Positions 23,829 through 34,400 of a stretch of 46,110 nt of DNA are shown here, in pieces. This DNA is from Hyphomicrobiales bacterium (GTDB taxonomy: Bacteria; Pseudomonadota; Alphaproteobacteria; Rhizobiales; Rhizobiaceae). How positions within the stretch are numbered: position 1 is the first letter of the stretch; each line of letters begins with the position of its first letter. The stretch spans positions 1 to 46,110 of the forward strand of contig UCCS01000116.1 in the NCBI GenBank assembly GCA_900470965.1, given 5' to 3'. Both the position numbers and the translations under genes were made by a program. The notes beneath the pieces are model-generated. The model was given only the letters and a program-made list of their open reading frames with translations, was not told the origin of the DNA and did no database searches.

Positions 23829-24248
23829 TCAGCCGGCCGTTTGGCTCTGCCGCTGGCGGTAGAATGGCAGGATATGGTGTTCCGTCAGCGGCGCCATGAT
23901 GATCTCGCCCGGTTCAGACGCCGATATCCAGAGGACCTCCTCGATCTCCGCCGTTGCTTTGATATCGTTGTCCTTCACTTGCAGCAGGAAGACCTCGGCA
24001 ACAACGAGATGATCCGGCTCGTTGGCCGCTAGCGCCTGGAATTGCCCCAGGAATTCGAGTTCGGCAGCTGTCGCGGTGACGCCGATTTCTTCAGAGAGCT
24101 CTCGTGTCAGGGCTTGCTCGGGCGTCTCTCCCGGCTCGATCTTGCCACCCGGCTGCATGAAGGCCGTAGTGCCGTGCTTGCGCACCAGAAGTGTGTGGCC
24201 GTCGCCCCGCAACAGGAGGGCGGCCGATATTCTGATCGTCTTCATCAT
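23829..24248 (-). CDS. NUDIX hydrolase
   Basis: This 139-residue protein has a complete Nudix box, GGKIEPGETPEQALTRELSE followed by EIGV, matching Gx5Ex7REUxEExGU. It begins MMKTIRISAALLLRGDGHTLLV, a typical beta-strand start. The substrate (nucleoside diphosphate derivative) cannot be told. The start is one of two adjacent ATG codons; no strong Shine-Dalgarno sequence is seen. It is divergent from the fRMsr gene. Confidence 0.92.
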   Translation of the reverse strand: MMKTIRISAALLLRGDGHTLLVRKHGTTAFMQPGGKIEPGETPEQALTRELSEEIGVTATAAELEFLGQFQALAANEPDHLVVAEVFLLQVKDNDIKATAEIEEVLWISASEPGEIIMAPLTEHHILPFYRQRQSQTAG

Positions 24249-24365
24249 GCGCAAATCTGACCGGATTCGCTGCCGCAATTCAACTGCCGTAGTCGGATCG
24301 GCCGTTTGTCAAAACCCGCCTGACCGCCTATATCAGCGGCTCAGTAACAGGAAGTGGATGTGACA

Positions 24366-24854
24366 ATGTTCCAGGCGGCGTCGATCGAAGTGGACAACAA
24401 GGCCGAGTTCTATCGAGAGCTTGCCCAGCAGCTGCAGGGTCTGCTCGAAGGCGAGCCGGATATGATCGCCAACGCCGCCAACACTTCGGCCCTGATGTAC
24501 CAGATGATGCCCGATCTCAACTGGGCAGGCTTCTACCTGCTGAAGGGTGAGGAACTCGTGCTCGGCCCGTTCCAGGGCAAGCCTGCCTGTGTGCGCATCC
24601 CCATCGGCCGCGGCGTTTGCGGGACGGCAGTCAAGGAGCGCGCCTCCATTCTGGTGGAAGATGTCCATGCGTTTCCCGGCCATATCGCCTGCGATGCCGC
24701 ATCCCGCTCCGAGCTCGTCGTTCCCATCAGGAACGGCGATGAGATTGTCGGCGTCATCGATCTCGACAGCCCGATACCCGCCCGTTTCGATGCCGAAGAC
24801 CAGGCTGGCATCGAGCGCCTGGCGGAAATCTTTGCTGCGGCAACCCGCTTCTGA
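24366..24854 (+). CDS. msrC: Free methionine-(R)-sulfoxide reductase (GAF domain fRMsr)
   Basis: This 162-residue GAF-domain enzyme reduces free L-methionine-R-sulfoxide in the cytosol. The family cysteines are present: one in ACVRIPIGRG, one in GVCGTA and one in FPGHIACDAASRSE. LNWAGFYLLKGEELVLGPFQG is the usual GAF start. The ATG at 24366 has AGGAAG 11 bases upstream; GTG codons just before it are alternatives. With msrPQ at 8-9.6 kb the window encodes methionine repair in both cytosol and periplasm. Confidence 0.93.
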   Translation: MFQAASIEVDNKAEFYRELAQQLQGLLEGEPDMIANAANTSALMYQMMPDLNWAGFYLLKGEELVLGPFQGKPACVRIPIGRGVCGTAVKERASILVEDVHAFPGHIACDAASRSELVVPIRNGDEIVGVIDLDSPIPARFDAEDQAGIERLAEIFAAATRF

Positions 24855-24987
24855 GCGGACTGGTATGGCGACGATCCGTCGCTGCGTTTCCGTCGGATTT
24901 GATCGTGTATTCACCCTCGGGGAAATCGTGCTAGGTCACTGATCGAACGACGATTGCGTTCAGGTGCGCTGGTTGTTGGAGAGAACC

Positions 24988-26676
24988 ATGAAGAAGCTGA
25001 TCAACGATCCTTCCACCGTCGTAAGGGAAGTGTTGGAAGGGGTCGTGGCGCTCAGCCCGGCAACCATATTGCTGGCCGACGAAAATGTCGTAATCCGGTC
25101 CGATCTTCCTGAACCTGCCAAGCGAAAAGTCGCCGTTCTCTCGGGCGGCGGCAGCGGCCACGAGCCTGCGCATGCCGGCTATGTCGGCAGCGGCATGCTG
25201 ACGGCGGCGGTTGCTGGCGATGTCTTCACCTCGCCGAGCACCGATGCCGTTCTGGCCGGCATCATGGCCGCAAGCGGCCCGGCCGGTGCGCTGCTCATCG
25301 TCAAGAACTATACGGGCGACCGTCTGAATTTCGGCCTTGCGGCGGAACTGGCGCGCGCGGAAGGAATTCCCGTCGAGATCGTCGTTGTTGCCGATGACGT
25401 AGCGCTCCGGGAAACCGTTCCCGCCGACCGCCGCCGCGGCATCGCCGGCACGGTTCTGGTGCACAAGCTTGCCGATGCTGCCGCCGAGCAAGGCCTGCCA
25501 CTGGAGGAAGTGGCCCGCATCGCCCGGTCAGCATCCGAACAGCTCTCATCCATGGGCATTTCACTTGGGTCTTGCACCCTGCCGGCAGTCGGGAAACCCG
25601 GCTTCTCTCTCGGCGAACAGGAGATCGAAGTCGGTCTCGGCATCCATGGCGAACAGGGTGTTCTCCGCATGCCGATCGCACCGGTCGACCAGCTCGTCTC
25701 GCTCGTCCTGGAAACGATCGAGGCCGATGGCAAGCTCAAGAAGGGCGACCGTGTCGTCCTGCTGGTCAATGGTCTTGGCGCAACCCCGCCGATGGAATTG
25801 TCAATAGTCGCGCGTTCCACACTCGCTTTACTTGAAGGCAAAGGCGTCACGGTCGAAAGGGCTTGGGCCGGCACGCTCCTGTCCGCCCTGGACATGCCGG
25901 GTTTCTCGCTCTCCATCCTGCATGTCGATATCAGGTCGCTTGAACTGATCGATGCACCGACGTCTGCAAGTGCATGGCCCCGAAGCGGGGCGGTCAATCG
26001 CATCCGAGTACTTCCCTCGTTGAGATCAGCTGAAAGCCCACCGGAATCCCGCACGATTACCGCCGCCGGCAAGCAACTTCAGAAGACAGCGCAGACTGTG
26101 GCAAACGCGTTGATCGCCGCAGAAGCGCATCTGACCGAACTCGACAGCATCACCGGCGATGGCGATCTTGGCGCCAGCATGAAACGCGGTGCCGAAGCCG
26201 TTCTCGCACTTCCCGATGCCGCCTTCGCGGATGTCGGAAGCGGATTGATGGCGATGGGCGATGCTCTCAGACGCGCAATCGCCGGCAGCTCCGGACCGTT
26301 CTATGCCACCGCCCTGATGCGCGCATCACGCCAGCTCGCAGGCATTGAGACCCCGACATCAGTCGAGATGGCCGAGGCCTTCTCCGCCGCCGTCCAGGCC
26401 GTCTCCGATCTCGGCCGCGCAAAGCCCGGTGACCGGACGATGATCGATGCCTTGCGCCCCGCCGCAGATACCTTCATCGCAAGCCTGACAAAGGGCCAGC
26501 CGACCCGTGACGCATGGCAGGGGGCCATTGCCGCCGGCATTGCCGGAGCGGAAGCAACGAAGGCGATGCGGCCGAAATTGGGCCGCGCAAGTTACCTCGG
26601 CGACCGCGCCCTCGGTCATCCGGATGGCGGAGCTGTAGCGGTTACGGTTTGGCTCAAGGCGATTGAGGCGGATTGA
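24988..26676 (+). CDS. ATP-dependent dihydroxyacetone kinase, fused DhaK-DhaL
   Basis: This 562-residue protein phosphorylates dihydroxyacetone (or a related ketose or aldehyde such as glyceraldehyde) using ATP. The DhaK domain (about 1-330) has the GGGSGHEPAHAGYVG motif and His220 in GLGIHGEQG, the residue that binds the substrate covalently. A linker follows, and the DhaL domain (about 360-562) has SITGDGDLGASMKRG, ADVGSGLMAMGDALRRAIAGSSG and DRTMIDALRPA. The one-chain layout means ATP rather than the PTS is the phosphate donor. GGAGAG precedes the ATG at 24988. No glycerol or DHA regulator gene is adjacent. Confidence 0.93.
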   Translation: MKKLINDPSTVVREVLEGVVALSPATILLADENVVIRSDLPEPAKRKVAVLSGGGSGHEPAHAGYVGSGMLTAAVAGDVFTSPSTDAVLAGIMAASGPAGALLIVKNYTGDRLNFGLAAELARAEGIPVEIVVVADDVALRETVPADRRRGIAGTVLVHKLADAAAEQGLPLEEVARIARSASEQLSSMGISLGSCTLPAVGKPGFSLGEQEIEVGLGIHGEQGVLRMPIAPVDQLVSLVLETIEADGKLKKGDRVVLLVNGLGATPPMELSIVARSTLALLEGKGVTVERAWAGTLLSALDMPGFSLSILHVDIRSLELIDAPTSASAWPRSGAVNRIRVLPSLRSAESPPESRTITAAGKQLQKTAQTVANALIAAEAHLTELDSITGDGDLGASMKRGAEAVLALPDAAFADVGSGLMAMGDALRRAIAGSSGPFYATALMRASRQLAGIETPTSVEMAEAFSAAVQAVSDLGRAKPGDRTMIDALRPAADTFIASLTKGQPTRDAWQGAIAAGIAGAEATKAMRPKLGRASYLGDRALGHPDGGAVAVTVWLKAIEAD

Positions 26677-26684
26677 TTGAGCGC

Positions 26685-27053
26685 CTAGAAGGCGAAGCCG
26701 CCGGCAAGCATAGCCAGGGGAAAGATAGCAGCCGAAAACAGCAGGATGATATTGTACCACCGCGAGTACCACGGAAAGGTGGTGCCGCTTGGAAGCGATT
26801 TCGCGACACGATAGCCGAGAACGGCGCCGAACGAATGCCAGGCAAGAACCACAAGCGTCCCGTAGGCGCCTGGAATTGAAAGCCTGATAAAGAGCCAGAT
26901 CAGCGCTGCGGACACCGAGACGCCACCGACGAAATAGGCGATCGCCATCAAACCGCGGCCAAGATAGGCCATCACGACGTCAGGGCCGAATATCAAGCCG
27001 ATAACTGCAGCGCAGTCCGGACGGCGGCTACGCAATGCTTTGAAAATTTGCAT
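26685..27053 (-). CDS. Hypothetical integral membrane protein
   Basis: This 122-residue protein has about three hydrophobic segments (roughly residues 25-55, 60-82 and 97-121) and a basic N-terminus. I do not recognise the family. It is convergent with the dihydroxyacetone kinase gene, eight bases apart. The ribosome binding site is weak, so the start may differ. Confidence 0.6.
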   Translation of the reverse strand: MQIFKALRSRRPDCAAVIGLIFGPDVVMAYLGRGLMAIAYFVGGVSVSAALIWLFIRLSIPGAYGTLVVLAWHSFGAVLGYRVAKSLPSGTTFPWYSRWYNIILLFSAAIFPLAMLAGGFAF

Positions 27054-27322
27054 GAAAGTCCCGGCGAAAAAGCGATGGTTCGCAATTGAGTTTCAGAGGC
27101 TGACTTTTCGTAAGTTGTATTGGATGCTGCAAAAAACACCAGCCGCCTCCCGGCAGTCGCCAGAAGCTCAAGGCTGGACGGTCGATCTCAGCAGACTGCG
27201 CAAATGACGAAATCTTGATCGACAGCGCTGTTCTCGGAACTCCGGCCCGGCCTATTTCTTTAGCCGACACTGATATGCGCTGCATTCCGGTGTCGCCGAT
27301 TATTGGTATGGGGGTAGATCAA

Positions 27323-27514
27323 ATGTCTCAATTTCGAAAACTGCTGGTCATTGGATCAGCTGTCATCGTGGCAATCATCGCTTCGTCCTGCACGACCAGC
27401 TCGGATAGTTCGATACAAACCGGTTCGATCGGGTATGGGCCCCAAAGCACCGACTTTGGGCTCCGACCGGCGTGCCTCGGCGGATTTGGCAACGATCGCC
27501 CTTGCAGCTACTAG
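27323..27514 (+). CDS. Small putative lipoprotein
   Basis: The gene encodes 63 residues with a lipoprotein-type signal: MSQFRKLLVIGSAVIVAIIASSC, with Cys23 as the lipidated residue (ASSC lipobox, acceptable but not ideal). The mature part is serine- and glycine-rich and ends FGLRPACLGGFGNDRPCSY with two cysteines. GGGGGT precedes the ATG. The family is not recognised. It is isolated between the hypothetical membrane gene and the aldo/keto reductase gene. Confidence 0.6.
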   Translation: MSQFRKLLVIGSAVIVAIIASSCTTSSDSSIQTGSIGYGPQSTDFGLRPACLGGFGNDRPCSY

Positions 27515-27609
27515 CGAGAGGCGCGGTTCTGCCCCGCAGGCCCCGAATAGGCTCACGGAAAAAGTGATGCAATAGGACGCAGGACTTTATGACTGCGGGG
27601 CCTCGCATA

Positions 27610-27622
27610 TTATTGACAATAA
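27610..27622. repeat. Inverted repeat TTATTG-A-CAATAA upstream of the aldo/keto reductase gene
   Basis: A perfect 13-bp dyad lies about 92 bases before the aldo/keto reductase ATG. It could be an operator for an unknown repressor, or chance in an AT-rich spot. Confidence 0.3.
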
Positions 27623-27713
27623 GATAGGTTACGCGAAATCAGTCATTGCCTGATTGTACGAAGCCGACCTCAATTTTGGGGCGGCAGATTTTATGAGTTT
27701 TGGGAGATATGTG

Positions 27714-28703
27714 ATGGAATATCGTCGTTTGGGAAAATCGGGTCTGAAGGTGAGTGAGTTCTCTTTCGGATCGTGGGTCACTTTCGGTAAGCAGGTCAAT
27801 GGCGGCGACGCTGTCGATCTCATGAAGCTCGCCTACGACAGCGGGATCAATTTCTTCGACAATGCCGAAGGATATGAAAGCGGCAAGTCCGAAATCGTCA
27901 TGGGCGAGGCGCTGAAGTCGCTCGCCTGGAGCCGCGACAGCTACGTCGTCTCGAGCAAGGTTTTTTGGGGTGGTCAGAAGCCGACGCAACGCGGCCTGTC
28001 GCGCAAGCATGTGACGGACGCCTGCCACGCAGCTCTCAAGCGGCTTCAGGTCGACTATCTCGACCTCTACTTCTGCCACCGCCCGGATATTGATACGCCG
28101 ATCGAGGAGACGGTCCGCGCGATGCATGATCTCGTCGCCCAGGGCAAGGTGCTCTACTGGGGCACGTCGGAATGGTCCGCACAGCAATTGACGGAAGCCT
28201 ACGCCGTCGCACGCGACCTGCGTATCACGCCGCCGACCATGGAGCAGCCGCAGTACAACATCTTCGAACGTCAGAAAGTCGAAGCTGACTACCTCCCGCT
28301 CTACGACCTGATCGGCCTCGGCACCACGATCTGGTCACCGCTCGCCTCGGGCGTCCTGACCGGCAAATACAATGACGGCGTACCGGCCGACAGCCGCATG
28401 AACCTGCCCGGCTACGAATGGCTGAAGGAAAAATGGTCCACCGACGCCGGCCGCGCCCAGCTGGACCAGGTTCGCCAGCTTGCCAAGCTCTCGAACGAGA
28501 TCGGCCTGTCGATCACCCATCTTGCCCTCCTCTGGTGCCTTGCCAACAAGCACGTCTCGACCGTCATCCTCGGCGCATCGCGCTCAAGCCAGCTGCAGGA
28601 CAATCTCGCGGCCCTCTCGCACAAGGATAAGGTGACATCAGATGTGCTGGAGCGGATCGACAGCATCGTCGGAAACAAGCCGGAAGCACCGCGCCGCTTC
28701 TAG
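27714..28703 (+). CDS. Aldo/keto reductase (potassium-channel beta-subunit-like)
   Basis: This 329-residue NADPH-dependent TIM-barrel oxidoreductase has the full catalytic tetrad, Asp49 and Tyr54 in FFDNAEGYESG, Lys82 in VSSKVFWGG and His122 in LYFCHRPD. The C-terminal STVILGASRSSQLQDNLAAL is the cofactor-binding end. The sequence pattern is of the KCNAB/YghZ-type aldo/keto reductases, often annotated as voltage-dependent potassium channel beta subunits although no channel is nearby. The ATG at 27714 was chosen for GGGAG upstream. A terminator follows. Confidence 0.93.
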   Translation: MEYRRLGKSGLKVSEFSFGSWVTFGKQVNGGDAVDLMKLAYDSGINFFDNAEGYESGKSEIVMGEALKSLAWSRDSYVVSSKVFWGGQKPTQRGLSRKHVTDACHAALKRLQVDYLDLYFCHRPDIDTPIEETVRAMHDLVAQGKVLYWGTSEWSAQQLTEAYAVARDLRITPPTMEQPQYNIFERQKVEADYLPLYDLIGLGTTIWSPLASGVLTGKYNDGVPADSRMNLPGYEWLKEKWSTDAGRAQLDQVRQLAKLSNEIGLSITHLALLWCLANKHVSTVILGASRSSQLQDNLAALSHKDKVTSDVLERIDSIVGNKPEAPRRF

Positions 28704-28758
28704 GCAAGGCTAGGCTATCCAGATCAAGCATCTGGCTCTTATCGTTGTTCCAATAGGA

Positions 28759-28795
28759 AAATGGCCGGACCCGTTGGTTCGGCCATTTCATTTTT
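28759..28795 (+). terminator. Rho-independent terminator of the aldo/keto reductase gene
   Basis: AAATGGCCGGACC pairs with GGTTCGGCCATTT (one G-T wobble) across a 4-nt loop, followed by CATTTTT. It lies about 55 bases after the stop and may also work in reverse. Confidence 0.85.
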
Positions 28796-28995
28796 ACTGC
28801 GCTTCGTTGACCGCGCGTCAGGACGAGTGGCGGCCCGGTTTATCGCGCCAACCGGTCTCTCATGCATGCGCCGTGGAATGGGTTGATGATTTCATTGTGG
28901 CCAAGAACCTGTTTTGAACTCGTTGACCGGAAACTGCGGTCCTGCCTTGCGACGCTATTACAATAAAGGGCAGATTCGGACGGAAAATATATCTG

Positions 28996-30330
28996 TCACA
29001 GGCTGATGGTTACGGTTGTTCCTGTCGGATTACCTTCGAGAGTTACGCTCCCTCGGTGACGGGTCACGATCTGCTTCACGATGCTCAACCCGAGGCCGGC
29101 ACCCGTGCTCCGGGGTGTAACCCTGTAGAATGGTTCGAACACGAGGTCTCGATGCGCTGCTGGAATTCCGGGACCTTCGTCCGAGACCGAGATTCCTGCG
29201 CGTTCGGACACGCGCACCGATATCGTGCCGGTATTTCCGCCGTGGTCGATCGCATTGCGCACAAGGTTGCCTATGGCGCGTGACATCGCCGACGGACTTA
29301 CCAGGCGATAAAGCTCGTCGACTTCAGTGTCGAACGAGATCTCATATCCGCTTCTGAGGGCAAGCGGGGCTTGGTCGGCGACGACGTTCCTGGCGACTTC
29401 CACCAGGTCGGCTTGTTCAAACGGCTCCGGGGACTGCTCGCTTCGCTCGAAGTCGAGCAATTGCTCCGCCGTCTCCCGCAGGCGCCCGATGTCATCCATC
29501 ATGGTGTCACGCGTGCTTCCTTCCAGGGTCGTATCGATACGCGTCTGCATGACGGCAATCGGCGTGCGGAGCTCGTGTGCGGCGTCGATGAGAAAACGTT
29601 CTCTGGCTGCGAACTGCTGCTCGAGGCGCTCTAGGACGGAATTGAACGCATGGATAAGCGGAACGACCTCGCTCGGAACCCGATCCACCGGCAGCCGGGA
29701 TCCTGGCTGGCGAGGGTCGATCTCCGGAGCTTTCTGTACGACGTGGCTCAGCCCTAAGAGCGAACGCCTGACCAGTCGCGGCACGGCGAAGAAGAGGGCG
29801 GGCAGCGTAACCGCGAGCAGAGGCACGTAGATCGGATATGCGCTGCCGAGTATCGCAAGGAATGTCGACTCGCTTCCGTTGCGACCGCCATAAAGCACCC
29901 GGATCTCGGTCTTATTGATCTCAAAGTCGTCGACTGAAGCCGGCACCGGGCCACTTGCCGACGTGCCACGAATGTCGGCGTCCTTGATAAGCGGCACGAA
30001 CTTGGTGAGCTGTGTGTACGCAGGTGGAATATTCCCATATGCCACAGCCGTTCCGTCTGGGGCCGCAGCGTAGAAAAAGAGATTGGGGGTGTCATTCTTC
30101 AACGCTGCGAGCTCTTCGCTGTCCTTGATTCGAAGTCCTCGTCCAGGTTCGTAGTTCAAGGACCCTTCCAGGGCATTCAGAAGCCGGCGCTGCATACCGA
30201 CGTTCGGAGAATGGATCATCGCCCCATAAATGCACAGACCGACGATCTCCGATGCCGTGATGACGACGAATGGCACGCTGAGCTGCCAGCTCAGTCTCCA
30301 CCAAAGCGACGACGTATTCGGAAATCGCAT
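28996..30330 (-). CDS. Sensor histidine kinase (EnvZ-like, two transmembrane segments)
   Basis: This 444-residue membrane kinase has a first transmembrane helix at about 15-36, a periplasmic sensor region of about 120 residues, and a second helix at about 160-185. The H-box DAAHELRTPI carries His252. The ATP-binding domain shows NLVRNAIDHGG (N box), VSDEGPGIP (G1) and GAGLGLSIVKQIV (G2). The start overlaps the stop of the response regulator gene by one base (TGATG), so the pair is coupled. The signal is unknown. Confidence 0.93.
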   Translation of the reverse strand: MRFPNTSSLWWRLSWQLSVPFVVITASEIVGLCIYGAMIHSPNVGMQRRLLNALEGSLNYEPGRGLRIKDSEELAALKNDTPNLFFYAAAPDGTAVAYGNIPPAYTQLTKFVPLIKDADIRGTSASGPVPASVDDFEINKTEIRVLYGGRNGSESTFLAILGSAYPIYVPLLAVTLPALFFAVPRLVRRSLLGLSHVVQKAPEIDPRQPGSRLPVDRVPSEVVPLIHAFNSVLERLEQQFAARERFLIDAAHELRTPIAVMQTRIDTTLEGSTRDTMMDDIGRLRETAEQLLDFERSEQSPEPFEQADLVEVARNVVADQAPLALRSGYEISFDTEVDELYRLVSPSAMSRAIGNLVRNAIDHGGNTGTISVRVSERAGISVSDEGPGIPAAHRDLVFEPFYRVTPRSTGAGLGLSIVKQIVTRHRGSVTLEGNPTGTTVTISL

Positions 30331-31001
30331 CAATGCTCCTTCAGCAGGTATCCGACCCCGCGGATGTTGTGGATGGACACGCCGGCGTCCGCGTCAGCTA
30401 GGCGTTTTCTCAGTCGCGACACATGAGCGTCCAGCGCGTTGGATTGGATCGTCTCCTCGTAATTGTAGATTTCGGTTTCCAGCACCGATCTGAGGACGGT
30501 CTTGCCTTTTCGCTTTGCAAGGGTAACGAGCACCATCAGCTCTCGACGAGGCAGGTCGAGCTGCAGTTCGCCGACCATGACGTCCATCCTGATTGGATCC
30601 ACGGTCATCCGCCCCAGGACTATGGACGGCTCCGCCAGGGCCGACGGGCGTCGCATGACAGCGCGCAGTCGAGCGAAAAGCTCCTCCATCAGAAACGGCT
30701 TGCCCAGATAGTCGTCGGCGCCGAGATCGAGGCCCGCTACTCTTTCCTTCGGTTCGTTTCTGGCAGTCAGGACGATGACCGGCGTTACGACGCTGGAGCT
30801 TCGTAGCCAGGGAATGAATGTGATGCCGTCGCCGTCTGGCAGACGTCTGTCGAGCACGATCGCATCATAGGTCTGTTGTTGAGCCAGTTCGATTGCATCC
30901 CCAAGAAGAGCGGTGTGGTCCACCGCTATGCCCTTCTTGGTGAGCGAGGCCGCAATCGCTTCCGCCAGCCTTGTCTCGTCTTCGACCAACAGGATCTTCA
31001 T
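30330..31001 (-). CDS. OmpR/PhoB-family response regulator
   Basis: This 223-residue regulator has a receiver domain with the acidic pair ED at residues 7-8, phospho-acceptor Asp51 in AIVLDRRLPDG, Thr in VLTARNE and Lys in LGKPF. A winged-helix DNA-binding domain follows (about 125-223), ending VSIHNIRGVGYLLKEH. It is the first gene of the two-component operon. No target genes can be named from this window. Confidence 0.94.
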   Translation of the reverse strand: MKILLVEDETRLAEAIAASLTKKGIAVDHTALLGDAIELAQQQTYDAIVLDRRLPDGDGITFIPWLRSSSVVTPVIVLTARNEPKERVAGLDLGADDYLGKPFLMEELFARLRAVMRRPSALAEPSIVLGRMTVDPIRMDVMVGELQLDLPRRELMVLVTLAKRKGKTVLRSVLETEIYNYEETIQSNALDAHVSRLRKRLADADAGVSIHNIRGVGYLLKEH

Positions 31002-31425
31002 GTCTCGTCCACCTTTGCGATCCTATCTTCACGACGACCATTGCGACAGGATTACGGCGTGAGCGTTTCGAACGAGGGAAGTCATGGCTCGCGGCGAATT
31101 GGATAAACGAGATCGCACGATCGTCCGCCTTTCGCCACAAGAGCATTGGCCGTTACTCGTTCCCGCGATGATCTGAGCCTGGCAAATCCCATGAGATTGC
31201 CAATCGCCTCTGAACAAAAAACTCCAGGCGCCTGCGCACCTGGAGTTGATTTCTGATTGGTCTGTTCTGAAGGAAATCGGACCTCTGTCCGAGCGGATCA
31301 GTTTTCGATTGGCTGCAATGAAGGCTGTTCTCTTCTTATTGCTCAATCGAAAGATGTAAATTCGCCCTTTTCTTCAAATGCCGACCGGATTTAGCTGCGC
31401 GGAAACCTGAATTTTCCCGAAGAAA
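31002..31425. other. Intergenic region between response regulator and nrdJ
   Basis: This 424-base gap holds the promoter of the two-component operon on its left side and the nrdJ terminator at 31216-31247. The remaining open frames have no coding character, and no other structure was noticed. Confidence 0.5.
31216..31247 (-). terminator. Rho-independent terminator downstream of nrdJ
   Basis: On the minus strand, AACTCCAGG pairs perfectly with CCTGGAGTT and runs into a total of six T residues. It lies about 180 bases after the nrdJ stop, so the transcript carries a long 3' tail. Confidence 0.8.
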
Positions 31426-34400
31426 TCAGCTGCAGCCGCTGGTCGCACCGCAAGTGTCGCACTTCTCACAAGTCCCGTTGCGCACCATCGTGAAGTTCTG
31501 GCACTCGGAGCACATGTTGCCCGTGTAGCCCTGCATGATCGAGCGGGCGCGGCGTTCGGCTTCCATCTTCTTGGCTTCCGTCTTGGCCGAGGCAGCGTCG
31601 GCTGCGGCCTTGTCGGAGAAGAGGGCGGTTGCCTCGGTGCCGGTTTCCTCGATCACCTCTTCGGCGATCTCCTCGGTCAGTTCCTTGGCACGCTCCTCAT
31701 AGTCGCGCTTGAAGGCGACGATTTCGGAGGTGGAGATGGCCACTGTCGGCTCCAGCTTGCGGGCTGCTGCCCCCGCAAAGGAGGTTACCGAGCCGATCGA
31801 GGAGGCGCGGGCAGGGGCTGCCGTTGCCGCGCCCTTGGGCTCGCCGGCCTGGCGTTCGCCGCCGGTGCCGGGAACGAGCGTCGGCTTGTAGCCGCGGGTC
31901 CAGCCGGTGGAGAGCAGGTTCGTCTTGCCTTCCTGGATGCCCTTGCCGAGCGCGGTGTTGGAGAAATCAGACGTATCGACATGGGCAAGATCGTGACGGC
32001 CGAGATAGGAAACGGCGAGTTCGCGGAACACGTAGTCGAGGATCGACGTGGCGTTCTTGATCGCGTCGTTGCCGATGACGATGCCGGCAGGCTCGAACTT
32101 GGTGAAGGTGAAGGCCTCCACATATTCTTCCAGCGGCACGCCATATTGCAGGCCAAGCGAGATGGCGATGGCGAAGTTGTTCATCATCGCACGGAAGGCG
32201 GCGCCTTCCTTGTGCATGTCGATGAAGATCTCGCCGATACGGCCGTCACCGAATTCGCCGGTGCGCAGGTAGACCTTGTGACCGCCGACGGCAGCCTTCT
32301 GGGTGTAGCCCTGACGGCGGTTCGGCAGCTTCTCGCGTTCGCGGGAAACACGCTCGATCACGCGCTCGATGATCTTCTCGGTGACCGTCACGGCCTGGGC
32401 CGCTGCCGGCTGCTGGATCAGATCCTCAAGCGCATCCTCGTCACTCTCGTCCTCGATCAGCGAGGCGTTGAGCGGCTGCGACAGCTTGGAGCCGTCACGG
32501 TAGAGGGCGTTTGCCTTCAGGCCAAGCTTCCAGGAAAGCATGTAGGCGTTCTTGCAGTCCTCGACCGTTGCCTCGTTCGGCATGTTGATCGTCTTGGAGA
32601 TCGCGCCGGAGATGAAAGGCTGGGCAGCCGCCATCATACGGATGTGGCTCTCAACCGAGAGGTAACGCTTGCCGATCTTGCCGCAAGGATTGGCGCAATC
32701 GAAAACCGGCAGGTGCTCGTTCTTGAGGAAGGGCGCACCTTCCAGCGTCATTGCACCGCAGACGTGGATGTTGGCAGCCTCGATGTCCTTCTTCGAGAAG
32801 CCGATATGGTCGAGCAGGCTGAAGCTCATGTCGCTGAGCTGCTCGTCGGAGACTTTCAGGGTCGTCTTCAGGAAGTCGGCGCCGAGCGTCCACTGGTTGA
32901 AGACGAACTTGATGTCGAAGGCGCTCTTGAGAGCAGCGTTGACAGCTTCCACCTTCTCGTCAGTGAAGCCCTTGGCCTTCAGCGTCGAGGGGTTGATGGC
33001 CGGCGCCTGGTTCAGGTTGCCGTGGCCGACTGCATAGGCTTCGATCTCGGCGATCTGGCTTTCGGAATAGCCGAGCGTGCGCAGCGCATCGGGAACGGCG
33101 CGATTGATGATCTTGAAGTAGCCGCCGCCGGCGAGCTTCTTGAACTTTACCAGAGCGAAGTCAGGCTCGATGCCGGTCGTGTCGCAATCCATGACGAGGC
33201 CGATCGTGCCGGTCGGTGCGATAACCGAGACCTGCGCGTTGCGGTAGCCGTGTTTTTCGCCGAGTTCGAGCGCCTTGTCCCAGGCAGCCTTCGCATGGGC
33301 GACGAGATCCTGGTCCGGGTTTTCCGAATGGATCAGCGCGACCGGGTTGACCGAGAGAGCCTCATAGCCGGCATTTTCGCCATGGGCGGCACGGCGGTGG
33401 TTGCGGATGACGCGCAGCATGTGTTCGCGGTTCGGCGCGAAATTCGGGAATGGCCCGAGTTCGGCAGCCATCTCGGCAGATGTCGCATAGCAGACGCCGG
33501 TCATGATCGCCGTCAGTGAGCCGGCAATGGCGCGGCCCTCGGCGCTGTCATAGGGGATGCCAGTCGACATCAGCAGGCCGCCGATATTGGCGTAGCCGAG
33601 GCCGAGCGTGCGGTATTCGTAGGAAAGCTCAGCGATGCGCTTCGACGGGAACTGCGCCATCATGACCGAGACTTCGAGCACGACGGTCCACAGACGAACG
33701 GCATGTTCGTAGTCGCCAATATTGATGCGCTTGGTTGCCTTGTCCTTGAACTGCAGCAGGTTCAGCGAGGCGAGGTTGCAGGCTGTGTCGTCGAGGAACA
33801 TGTATTCCGAGCACGGGTTCGAGCCGCGGATCGGGCCGCCGGCCGGCGAGGTGTGCCAGTCGTTCATCGTCGTGTTGAAGTGGATGCCCGGATCGGCCGA
33901 TGCCCAGGCGGCATAGGAAATCGTTTCCCAGAGATCGCGGGCCTTCAGCGTCTTCATCACCCGGCCGTCCTTGCGGGCGGTCAGGCTCCAGTTGCCATCT
34001 TCTTCGACAGCGCGCAGGAAGTTGTCCTTGATCGAGACGGAGTTGTTGGAGTTCTGGCCGGAGACGGTGAGATAGGCTTCCGAATCCCAGTCCGTGTCGT
34101 AGGTCTTGAACTCCATGTCCTTGTAGCCCTGGCGGGCGAACTGGATGACGCGCTGGACATAGTTTTCCGGAACCTGATCCTTCTTGGCAGCGCGGATTTC
34201 GCGCTTCAGGGCCGGGTTCCTGGTCGGGTCGAAGCAGTCGCCATTGTCGCCTTCGCAATTGACGCAGGCCTTCATGATCGCCTTCAGATGCTGGGCGACA
34301 ACCTTGGAGCCGGTCACAAGAGCAGCAACCTTCTGCTCTTCCTTGACCTTCCAGTTGATATATTCCTCGATATCGGGATGGTCGATGTCGACGACGACCA

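Noticed and set aside
27440..27462. CCCAAAG/CTTTGGG hairpin within the small lipoprotein gene
   Set aside because: It lies inside the reading frame and no T-tract follows; coding constraint explains it well enough.
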